DNA from: an uncultured Desulfuromonas sp.
Lineage (GTDB): Bacteria; Desulfobacterota; Desulfuromonadia; Desulfuromonadales; Desulfuromonadaceae
Assembly (NCBI RefSeq): GCF_963678835.1
Contig: NZ_OY787469.1
Location: 3,472,001-3,536,000, forward strand
DNA: 64,000 bases
Direction of reading: 5' to 3'
Part shown: positions 57,036-64,000 of the stretch, in pieces
Layout of the letters: the number at the start of each line of letters is the position of its first letter
Position numbering within the stretch: position 1 is the first letter of the stretch
Translations under genes and position numbers: made by a program
Notes under the pieces: model-generated
What the model saw: only the letters and a program-made list of their open reading frames with translations
Told to the model about the DNA's origin: nothing
The model's database searches: none

Positions 57036-59066
57036 TTACGGTGCAACAGATTCTGATTCTTCGGTAGGTTTTAAAGGGAGTTTTAAATGGAATTCAGTCC
57101 CTTTACCAGGGGCACTCTTGACAGAGATAAGGCCATGATGTTTGGTGATAATATCGTAGCAGATACTTAATCCCAATCCAGTGCCCTCACCAACTTTTTT
57201 CGTGGTGAAAAACGGGTCAAAAATACGTGAACGTACGTCGTCAGACATACCACAACCATTATCGTTCACCGTGATGTGAGCCCATTGTTCGTCGGCCCAG
57301 GTCTTCAGGTGGATCACACCGTGCTGCTCAATGGCCTGCGCTGCGTTGACAAGCAAATTCAGCAGAACCTGGTTCAGTTGCTGCGGATTGCAAAAGACCT
57401 GCGGAAGCTCTCCATACTCTTTTTCAATTCGGCAGTTATACTTAATCTCGTTCCAGGCGATACTAAGACTCGCTTCAAGACAGTCACGCAGATCAGTCCA
57501 GTGCAAACCGGCATCGTCAACACGGGAAAAGCTTTTAAGGTTTTTCACAATCACACTGACGCGCGTCGTCCCCTCAATTGATTCTTCGATCAAATCAGCC
57601 GTGTCTTCGAGAAGGTAATCAACGTTACTGCTTTTGCGACAGTCTTTGGCCTGTTGAAAAAGATCATCGTGACCGGATTGATGAATAATCTGTTCCAACG
57701 AATCAACATACGCAGTGAAACGCTTCAGATATTTGCCAAGCGTGTTGAGGTTACTATGGATAAAGCCAACGGGATTGTTAATTTCATGGGCAACACCGGC
57801 GGCAAGTTGTCCGATCGACGCCATTTTTTCCTGTTGAACAAGTTGGCTTTGTGCTTTTTTTTGCGATTCATAGCTTTTCTCCAACTGCTCAGCCAGTTGA
57901 TGACGCGCGGTCACATCATGCAAAGTCACAACCCGGATATCTTGATTTTTTTCATCTTTTTCCAAAAAATCAAACGCCTGCCAGGAAAACCATTTTTCAA
58001 TCTGATCATCGTAAAATTCTCCTTGGCCGTGATCAAAAAACTGCCGCGTCACATCTTCCGGCAAAAAGTCAGTCACTGATGCACCTGTGAGCTTTTTGGT
58101 CGCCTCCCCATAGTGCCTCTCAACGGCCTGATTAATACGCTGAATATGACCTGCGCCATCCATCAGAAACATGATGTCATCAATAGAATCAAAACTCAGT
58201 GCCCACTCCCGACTGATTTTTTCAACCTCATCGAACAATTGCCGCAACTGCTCATGTTGTTGATGGAGAAGTTGCTGGTCCTGACGCTGGCGCGTCACAT
58301 CCTGAATCAGAAAGAGGATATGCGTCACCTCGTTCTGTTGATCAAGAACCGGAGTGACAACCAATTCGACAACACGCTCCTGTCCCTCGGAAGAACAAAC
58401 TTTTTCCCCTTTCCAGGTTTGCCCGGCGTCCAGGCATGGCCATAGATCGGGCAGTTGTTCGCGGTATTCCTGTGAAAACAGGGTGAGCTTGCGGCCCTGT
58501 ATAACGCCGAGGGTACGGCACTGCACGCCATGAAAGGCTTCATTGGCGTACAGCACATTTCCGTCATTATCAGTCACAACAATCCCCGTTGGACTCTGTT
58601 CGAGAGCCAGGGCAAGTGCCTGTGTCCGATATTGTGCCTCATGGCGACGACTGATATTCAAGAAGGTGGCAATACGGCCACAACGCTGACCGTGTTTATC
58701 CACGAGAGGCAGGCAACGGTACTCCATCCATTCCAACGTCCCACCGGAAGTTTGAATGCGAATCTCAACATCTTGATGTCCGGCAGGATGGGTTTGATGA
58801 TGCTCCCACAACAAGCGATCATCGGGATGAATCATCTGCTCCAAAAGCTGTGGCTGATCAAGAAATTGTTCCATTTCCCAGCCGAAAAGTTTCAGGCAGT
58901 TCGGTGAGATATAACGAATATTCTCCTCGCTGTCGAACCAGCAGACAACCTCTCTGCCAAAGCGATTGACACTACGAAACAGAAGGTCACGTTGCTGTTC
59001 GGGCATGTTCTCCAGTTCGTCCAACACCAACGGTAAAGATTGTGATTCTCTGCTGGAACTCGCCAT
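57036..59066 (-). CDS. Soluble PAS-domain sensor histidine kinase
   Basis: This 676-residue protein has no membrane segments. PAS domains lie at about 30-150 ([20 protein letters not shown]), 155-270 ([20 protein letters not shown]) and 290-395 ([20 protein letters not shown]). The kinase core has the phospho-His in [19 protein letters not shown], then [48 protein letters not shown]. It is divergent from the receiver protein at 59215, its likely partner. The ATG at 59066 has AGAGG nearby; the longer frame starts at GTG. Confidence 0.93.
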   Translation of the reverse strand: MASSSRESQSLPLVLDELENMPEQQRDLLFRSVNRFGREVVCWFDSEENIRYISPNCLKLFGWEMEQFLDQPQLLEQMIHPDDRLLWEHHQTHPAGHQDVEIRIQTSGGTLEWMEYRCLPLVDKHGQRCGRIATFLNISRRHEAQYRTQALALALEQSPTGIVVTDNDGNVLYANEAFHGVQCRTLGVIQGRKLTLFSQEYREQLPDLWPCLDAGQTWKGEKVCSSEGQERVVELVVTPVLDQQNEVTHILFLIQDVTRQRQDQQLLHQQHEQLRQLFDEVEKISREWALSFDSIDDIMFLMDGAGHIQRINQAVERHYGEATKKLTGASVTDFLPEDVTRQFFDHGQGEFYDDQIEKWFSWQAFDFLEKDEKNQDIRVVTLHDVTARHQLAEQLEKSYESQKKAQSQLVQQEKMASIGQLAAGVAHEINNPVGFIHSNLNTLGKYLKRFTAYVDSLEQIIHQSGHDDLFQQAKDCRKSSNVDYLLEDTADLIEESIEGTTRVSVIVKNLKSFSRVDDAGLHWTDLRDCLEASLSIAWNEIKYNCRIEKEYGELPQVFCNPQQLNQVLLNLLVNAAQAIEQHGVIHLKTWADEQWAHITVNDNGCGMSDDVRSRIFDPFFTTKKVGEGTGLGLSICYDIITKHHGLISVKSAPGKGTEFHLKLPLKPTEESESVAP

Positions 59067-59214
59067 CGCCACCTCTAATCAATAAATTTTGCCCAACGAA
59101 GATAGATTCTGTACAGCTTATCTTAGTCTGGTAAACTCGTTACACGACAGACATTAAAACCTTACCACAAAGTTTTGATTGCGCTCACATCCACCGTGTC
59201 TTCGCGAGGCTGCA

Positions 59215-60030
59215 ATGGCTGAACTTTTAAAAATTCTTTTTGTTGATGATGAAGCAAATGTATTGAAATCGCTGCGACGCCTATTTCTGGACGACGAGGA
59301 GTACGACATCCTGACGGCATCTTCCGGTATGGAGGGACTTGAAATCATCGAAGAAAATAAAGACATCCTTGTTGTCATTTCCGATTACCGGATGCCCGAG
59401 ATGACTGGGGTGGAATTTTTGGCTCAGGCGACTGAGCTGCTCCCTCATTCCATACGGATTGTCCTGTCCGGCTATGCCGACACCGCAGCGGTTGTTGAAG
59501 CTATCAACATTGGCCATATTTATAAATTTATTCCCAAGCCATGGGACGATGACCAACTACGTATTGATATTCACAATGCCGTTGAAACGGTGCTTCTTGA
59601 CAGGAAAAACCGCCAACTCAGTGATGAACTTGAGCGGCGGAACAAAGAGCTCAAAGAGCTGAACAACGGATTGGAAAAAGAGGTTGAAAAACGCACGACA
59701 TCACTGCGCCTTCGCAGTCAGGTTTTGCAGTTGGCTCAGGATATTCTCGACAGCCTCCCCATTGCGGTCCTCGGCATTGACCTTGAGGATCAGATCGTCC
59801 AAATCAATCAGCAGGGGATTGATCTTTTAGCGGATGAGGGAAAAATTCTGTTGGGAGCACCAGTAAAGGGCACGTTACCACCTGAGTTGCTGAAACTGGT
59901 TGAAGAGATTAAGCATCATGGCAAAGCCAACATGGAGCTCAACTGGCAAAACATTAAGGTGACCGGAATCGGCTCGTTTCTGGACAACAACAAGGAACGA
60001 GGAATGATTATTTCTCTAACCCCACGTTAA
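59215..60030 (+). CDS. Response regulator with receiver, coiled coil and PAS-like domain
   Basis: The 271-residue protein has a receiver domain (LFVDDEANVLKSLRRL, ISDYRMPEMTGVEFL with the phospho-Asp, FIPKPWDDDQL) like RpfG-type regulators. A coiled coil (ELERRNKELKELNNGLEKEV) and a short PAS-like C-terminal domain (DSLPIAVLGIDLEDQIVQIN) follow. There is no DNA-binding or enzymatic output domain, so it probably acts by protein contact. GAGG lies 5 bases before the ATG at 59215. It is 8 bases from the HDOD gene, so the two form an operon. Confidence 0.9.
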   Translation: MAELLKILFVDDEANVLKSLRRLFLDDEEYDILTASSGMEGLEIIEENKDILVVISDYRMPEMTGVEFLAQATELLPHSIRIVLSGYADTAAVVEAINIGHIYKFIPKPWDDDQLRIDIHNAVETVLLDRKNRQLSDELERRNKELKELNNGLEKEVEKRTTSLRLRSQVLQLAQDILDSLPIAVLGIDLEDQIVQINQQGIDLLADEGKILLGAPVKGTLPPELLKLVEEIKHHGKANMELNWQNIKVTGIGSFLDNNKERGMIISLTPR

Positions 60031-60037
60031 GATTGCG

Positions 60038-60913
60038 ATGATGGCTATTCATAATCAACAACTACCGGAATTCGCAGAAATTTTAGCCAAGCTGGATACC
60101 CTACCCCAGCTTCCCGATATCGCTGCGGCCATGTTGCGACTTCTCAGTCAGCAGGAAAACGACACAGAAGAACTCGCTCGAATTATTGCCAGCGACCCGG
60201 TGTTGGCGGCCCGTGTTTTACGGGTGGCCAATTCAAGCTATTATGGATTTTCTCGCCAGATTAAAACAATTCTTGATGCCACAGTGCTTCTTGGTCAAAA
60301 AACACTGCGCAACCTGGTTTTGACCATGGCGCTCAAAGGGCTGTATCGGTTGAACGACTCCAGCGAAAAAAGGCTCTGGGAAGAATCCATGGCTCACGCG
60401 CTGGGCAGTCAATTTTTATCAACAACATACGATATTGCAGATCCTGAAGAGGCGTTTTTGGCCGGTTTGCTGGCGAATATCGGTGAGTTGGTTTTTTTAC
60501 AACAAAATCCGCAAAGCTATCACAACTGCATCGACACGAAGGTCACCGCCCAGTGCTCGCGTGAAGAGTCATCACGGAACAGCCTGCCCTGGTCATTCGC
60601 CAAACTGGGGGCAGCAATTCTGACGCATTGGAAATTTTCACCGGAATTGGTCCTTTGCACGCGTTACTCGTGTCATCCCGACCATCCACAAGACATGGCG
60701 CCGGAAATATCCCGCCTCGCCCATCTGGTCTTTGTCAGTCGTTGCCTGTGTTGTCAACTGCATATTGGCAACAACCGGCCGATCTGCAATCTGTCTTTGA
60801 GTGAACAACTGAATAAGACGTTACTGTCTGCTCAGCGGATCGACTCTCAGCAGCTTCTTGATGAGTTCAACGCCCTCTATCAAAAAAATATCCAGACACT
60901 TCTTTCCGCCTGA
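60038..60913 (+). CDS. HDOD-domain signalling protein
   Basis: This 291-residue protein is mostly an HDOD domain: LDTLPQLPDIAAAMLRLLSQ, LARIIASDPVLAARVLRVAN, SSYYGFSRQIKTILDATVLLGQ (shown in two parts), NLVLTMALKGLY, AFLAGLLANIGELVF. HDOD domains resemble HD hydrolases but lack the metal ligands (here LLANIGEL in place of the HD motif) and serve as signalling scaffolds. It pairs with the receiver-PAS protein just upstream. Confidence 0.92.
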   Translation: MMAIHNQQLPEFAEILAKLDTLPQLPDIAAAMLRLLSQQENDTEELARIIASDPVLAARVLRVANSSYYGFSRQIKTILDATVLLGQKTLRNLVLTMALKGLYRLNDSSEKRLWEESMAHALGSQFLSTTYDIADPEEAFLAGLLANIGELVFLQQNPQSYHNCIDTKVTAQCSREESSRNSLPWSFAKLGAAILTHWKFSPELVLCTRYSCHPDHPQDMAPEISRLAHLVFVSRCLCCQLHIGNNRPICNLSLSEQLNKTLLSAQRIDSQQLLDEFNALYQKNIQTLLSA

Positions 60914-60959
60914 AACAGTCCCCGCAGACAACATCTGTAAAAGATGGAATCCACAGGGA

Positions 60960-62306
60960 TCATCTCTCCTCATCTTTGGAAAGAACCAGCACATCCTGTT
61001 CCGGTGTATCGATGTCATAATATCGCTTGAGCGCGTTAATATTCCCTTCGTTGAGGACAACCCCTTTTTTCAACAACAAAAGGCCGGTACCACTGTAAAC
61101 ATCACGTAAAACCATCATTCCGGGTCGTAACAATCTGGGGCCACACTCTTTGCGTGTAGCATTTTCCAGCACACTGTCCATGGCACTGTAATAGGATTTG
61201 GCAGCATCTTGCAAAAACGTAATCAAAGCCGGATCAAAACGGCTGCCAAGGTCTTCTTTCATCCGTTCCAGCACAATGTCCAGTGAATCACTGGTTTCAT
61301 TCATGTCACGATCGAGCTTTTCCGCCATGGCCAGAATCCGACTCCCCAAAGGAATATCGTCACCCGCCAAATGATCCGGCCCGCCCTCGCCATCGAATCG
61401 CTCCAGAAGATGTCGGATCAACACTCCGGCCTCCTGCAACTCGGCAATGGGTCCCAGCGCCGTTTGACTGCGAATCGGAAATTGCTCATAGAGCTTACGT
61501 TCGTTGTCAGACATATCCTGTTCATTTTTTTTGAGAATCAAATCATCCATTCCCAACTTGCCAACACCGTGCAACAGGGCCGCAACCCTTACCTGGCGAA
61601 TCTCCTCAGGAGTCATGCGACTCCATTCGGCCATTTTTTCCGCAATCGCGGCGGTATTGCGCGCATGGTGCCGTAAGCTTTGATCCCTAAGCTCAATCAT
61701 GCAGGCAAAAGATTCCAAGACATGGTCAATACTGCTGCGCAACGATTTGTTGCTGCGGGCCAAGTCTTCACTTTTTTGGCGGATTCGGTCTGTTTGCTCA
61801 AGAACCCGTTGCTTTAAACGCTCATTCCAATTTTTCAACTCTTCGTTCTGCTCACGAACAACCGATTGAAGCCGTTCATTTTCTTTGGCCAGGTGATATT
61901 GTTTTAAGGCATCACGCACCAGTAAAATCAGTTGCTTATCATCCCAGGGCTTGGTCAGGTAGCGCCAGATTTGTCCTTGATTGACCGCAGCCATGGTCGC
62001 GTCGAGGTCTGCATAGCCGGTCAACATCACGCGCAAAGCAGCTGGCGCCCGTTCCTTGGCCTGCTGTAAAAATTCCACCCCCGTCATCTCGGGCATGCGT
62101 TGGTCGGAAAAAATCAGCGCAACACGATCAATCTCAAACTCTGATAAAAGTTGCAGAGCTTCCGCTCCGGAAGAAGCGATCTCAACCTCGCACTCCTCGT
62201 CCATCAATAACCGTCGCAACGCCCTTAAAATACTTGTCTCGTCATCGACACATAAGACGATGGGGCAGGACTCTTCCACCGTATCCGTTTGCTCAGAATC
62301 AACCAT
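60960..62306 (-). CDS. Response regulator with degenerate HD-GYP domain
   Basis: This 448-residue protein starts with a receiver domain (LCVDDETSILRALRRL, IFSDQRMPEMTGVEFL, YLTKPWDDKQL), then a coiled coil. The remainder follows the HD-GYP layout, but key residues are altered: AALLHGVGK in place of HD-x-GK, and ERFDGEGGP where GYP is expected. The later VLVLSKDEE end is intact. It is therefore probably not an active c-di-GMP phosphodiesterase and may bind the nucleotide or partner proteins. It is convergent with the HDOD gene, with under 50 bases between. Confidence 0.88.
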   Translation of the reverse strand: MVDSEQTDTVEESCPIVLCVDDETSILRALRRLLMDEECEVEIASSGAEALQLLSEFEIDRVALIFSDQRMPEMTGVEFLQQAKERAPAALRVMLTGYADLDATMAAVNQGQIWRYLTKPWDDKQLILLVRDALKQYHLAKENERLQSVVREQNEELKNWNERLKQRVLEQTDRIRQKSEDLARSNKSLRSSIDHVLESFACMIELRDQSLRHHARNTAAIAEKMAEWSRMTPEEIRQVRVAALLHGVGKLGMDDLILKKNEQDMSDNERKLYEQFPIRSQTALGPIAELQEAGVLIRHLLERFDGEGGPDHLAGDDIPLGSRILAMAEKLDRDMNETSDSLDIVLERMKEDLGSRFDPALITFLQDAAKSYYSAMDSVLENATRKECGPRLLRPGMMVLRDVYSGTGLLLLKKGVVLNEGNINALKRYYDIDTPEQDVLVLSKDEER

Positions 62307-62478
62307 AGGATCTTTTTCCTTTTACTTGAATCTGTCAATTAAACAAAAGAGACAGCAGCAAAAACAACTCAGAATTCATACAAAAAACGAACTGAACAGG
62401 ACACGAGCACGCGGTTAAAAAACAACCTGTAGCCCCGAATGGCGCAAAAAGCAGCAAAAACGGGACGGTCCCCGCACA

Positions 62479-62548
62479 GGGGCTGTCCCAGGCTTTTGCG
62501 GTGCAAACCGCCACCGTTCCATGGCCCGTAAACATTTGGGACAGCCCC
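62479..62548. repeat. Inverted repeat with inner hairpin (GGGGCTGTCCCA)
   Basis: GGGGCTGTCCCA (62479-62490) and TGGGACAGCCCC (62537-62548) are perfect 12-bp arms. Inside is GCGGT-GCAA-ACCGC at 62498-62511. Partial copies GGGACGGTCCC and GGGACAGTCCC flank it. It lies in the 436-base gap (62307-62742) upstream of the degenerate HD-GYP gene, where no gene is seen. Confidence 0.65.
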
Positions 62549-62742
62549 AGGTAGGGCTTGGGACAGTCCCGAGTTTACGACAGAATTGCTTAAACGAGCG
62601 CCATGACCTGTAGCCCCCACAAATAGGCGACCAACATCAAGAACAAATTTTCAAGTGCTTGCTGCTTTAAGCACGACGGAAATCCCATTTTCAATAGACT
62701 GCGAGACAACACGGGCTTCGGTCCTTCATCAAGCGGATGGCT

Positions 62743-63108
62743 TCAGCCATGCGCCCTTTTACGACGCTGCCTAAACAGGTCACACAGCTCACGCGCAAAA
62801 GCACATTCGCACAGGTCATGGCGTGACTCTAATTTTCTCTTTTCGCGGCAGGAACGGGGACATTTCTCATCATAATCCCGATTTTGATCACAAACCGTTC
62901 CACGATGTAGATCAAGAAAATCAGCTAGCTCCAGTGCCAAGGTTGAGTGACAACCCTCTTTTTGGTGGGTGAAAAAGAACAGGCCATACTCCAATTTGGC
63001 AAAATCTGCTTTGTAGCCATTCAGCTGCAAATGCAAATCTGCTAAAAAATCATCCCGCGTCTGCCATATTTCCTGACAACAGGGACAAATTTTAAACGGA
63101 ACCCGCAT
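62743..63108 (-). CDS. Cysteine-rich small protein of unknown function
   Basis: This 121-residue protein opens MRVPFKICPCCQEIWQTRDD, a CPCC knuckle, and has later cysteines in VCDQNRDYDEKCPRSC and DLCECAFARELC, so it may bind a metal. The arrangement with FFFTHQKEGCHSTLALEL suggests a small cytosolic regulatory or adaptor protein. No family is recognised with confidence. The ATG at 63108 follows AAGG by 5 bases. Confidence 0.65.
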   Translation of the reverse strand: MRVPFKICPCCQEIWQTRDDFLADLHLQLNGYKADFAKLEYGLFFFTHQKEGCHSTLALELADFLDLHRGTVCDQNRDYDEKCPRSCREKRKLESRHDLCECAFARELCDLFRQRRKRAHG

Positions 63109-63552
63109 TATCACCTTCCCTCGACAACAGCACCTCTCAAGATAAATCTGAAGATGTTGAGGTCACATGATCTTTTGTCCGAGAACTGCGTTTGACAATT
63201 TTCGAAAAACACTCACACAACAATCGCGAGCGTTTCTCCATCAATCAACTGATGCAACTCTTATTTTATCATAAAAAAAAATCAATCCATTCAAAGTTCC
63301 ATTAAAACATCACCAGCAGTCATCAACGGAACCAAGGCAGGCAAAAGATTAAAGCTCTTCTGGCGCATGACAGCAGCCAATCCGTCAGTAAATTGACGAC
63401 CGATGTTTTTGTCTTGGAACTGCGATGGTATCCCTTCCTTGAGGTGGGACACAATGATTCTGGAGACCCTAAAAAGGGGAGAACTTACCAAAAGTGTAAT
63501 TTTGAGGTGAAAACGGGGAAATGATCCGCAACAGGAGGTTGCGGAAAAGGGG
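63109..63552. other. Intergenic region, no gene called
   Basis: This covers 444 bases between the cysteine-rich protein and the S24 repressor. A frame on the minus strand that overlaps the repressor gene ends here (ending in PLMTAGDVLMEL), but it lacks a start with a ribosome binding site and conflicts with a better gene, so it was rejected. AAAAAAAAATCAATCCATTC near 63273 is AT-rich. No hairpin terminator was recognised. Confidence 0.45.
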
Positions 63553-64000
63553 TTAGAGATGGACGCCTGCCCAAACAACACGCCCGACAATGTCAAGAAT
63601 TGGCAGGGATTCGCTGCGGACAATTTGATCTTCATAGCGAGGATTGTCTGTTTTGACATGAATATCCCCATTCACCATTTTTTGCAAACGGCGAACGATC
63701 ACTTTTTCGTCTTGGCGTAAGGCAAAAATAGCATCTGCAGACAAGTCTGATTGATTCATATCAACCAGAACCAAGCTGCCGGCAGCAAAAGTCGGAGCCA
63801 TACTGTCTCCGGTGATACGTACCGAGAGCAGTTTGTCCACTTCAAACCCCTGATCAACAACCCAGTTCTGGAAAAAATCCATAAAGGTTTTGAAGGAAGA
63901 CAAGTTTGCGTAATCTCGGACAATACACGCGGGGCTAGTGTCATCACAGACGCCGCTGGGGCAATCTTCAACAAAAGGTTGGCAGGGTTTTTCGCCCCCC
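63553..64000 (-). CDS. S24/LexA-like repressor, partial (right edge)
   Basis: The frame is open to the window edge, so the N-terminus with any helix-turn-helix lies outside. The visible 149 residues begin with a cysteine-bearing linker (CQPFVEDCPSGVCDDTSPAC). A peptidase S24 domain follows, with the catalytic Ser in RITGDSMAPTFAAGSLVLVD and Lys in RQDEKVIVRRLQK. Such proteins are phage CI-like or LexA-like regulators, often cleaved after DNA damage. The short TTG start at 63903 was rejected because the frame continues upstream. Confidence 0.85.
   Translation of the reverse strand, partial: GGEKPCQPFVEDCPSGVCDDTSPACIVRDYANLSSFKTFMDFFQNWVVDQGFEVDKLLSVRITGDSMAPTFAAGSLVLVDMNQSDLSADAIFALRQDEKVIVRRLQKMVNGDIHVKTDNPRYEDQIVRSESLPILDIVGRVVWAGVHL

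Noticed and set aside
63291..63671. 126-codon frame overlapping the S24 repressor
   Set aside because: It overlaps a conserved gene in another frame and lacks a ribosome binding site; composition is atypical.

Overview
The window looks like a chromosomal segment of a Gram-negative anaerobe of the Desulfuromonadales type (Desulfuromonas/Pelobacter/Geobacter relatives). This is inferred from the RomR-like receiver protein, the MucR/Ros regulator, the CZB and helical-bimodular chemoreceptors, a haem-c DUF3365 sensor, hemerythrin-GGDEF and HDOD proteins, and the large stock of c-di-GMP genes. No rRNA is present and there is one tRNA (Leu, anticodon GAG).

Region 1 (1-7.57 kb) is a chromosomal integron. 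A complete integron integrase (6533-7531, plus strand) diverges from an array of cassettes read leftwards on the minus strand: a GGDEF diguanylate cyclase, a DUF4062 protein and a single-span membrane protein. Each is followed by an attC-like inverted site that contains or adjoins its stop codon. The array is then interrupted by a short element with 18-bp perfect inverted ends, an IS110-family element lying against an attC half-site, and a DDE transposase remnant. Beyond these is a second exact 43-bp copy of the attI region, joined to another first-position cassette (antibiotic biosynthesis monooxygenase family), a well-formed attC, and a further cassette gene cut by the left edge.

Region 2 (7.6-38 kb) is mostly housekeeping. 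It holds valS, a RomR-like response regulator, dgt, a MucR/Ros regulator, a DUF2914 protein, deoC-deoB, argJ, secA, an orphan lipoprotein, a DUF2807 protein, purL-purQ-purF-pyrE, a metallo-beta-lactamase-fold hydrolase, gap-pgk-tpiA-secG and tRNA-Leu. Two non-housekeeping stretches stand out. One is a 3-kb non-coding array of alternating 580- and 755-bp hairpin-rich repeats (21.9-24.95 kb). The other is a decayed integrative element flanked by an imperfect 23-bp duplication of the tRNA-Leu 3' end (37.05-38.02 kb).

Region 3 (38-46.3 kb) is a c-di-GMP cluster: a PhnD-like periplasmic sensor overlapping a PAS-GGDEF-EAL protein, a decayed GGDEF gene, a haem-c DUF3365-PAS-GGDEF-EAL protein and a hemerythrin-GGDEF protein.

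Region 4 (46.6-56.5 kb) is a chemotaxis operon on the minus strand: small protein, short receptor-like protein, cheY, STAS protein, cheA, receptor, cheW, dual-CZB receptor, cheR. No cheB is visible.

Region 5 (57-62.3 kb) is a set of signalling genes: a PAS histidine kinase, a receiver-PAS protein, an HDOD protein and a receiver protein with a degenerate HD-GYP domain. The right end has a cysteine-rich small protein and an S24/LexA-like repressor that runs off the edge.
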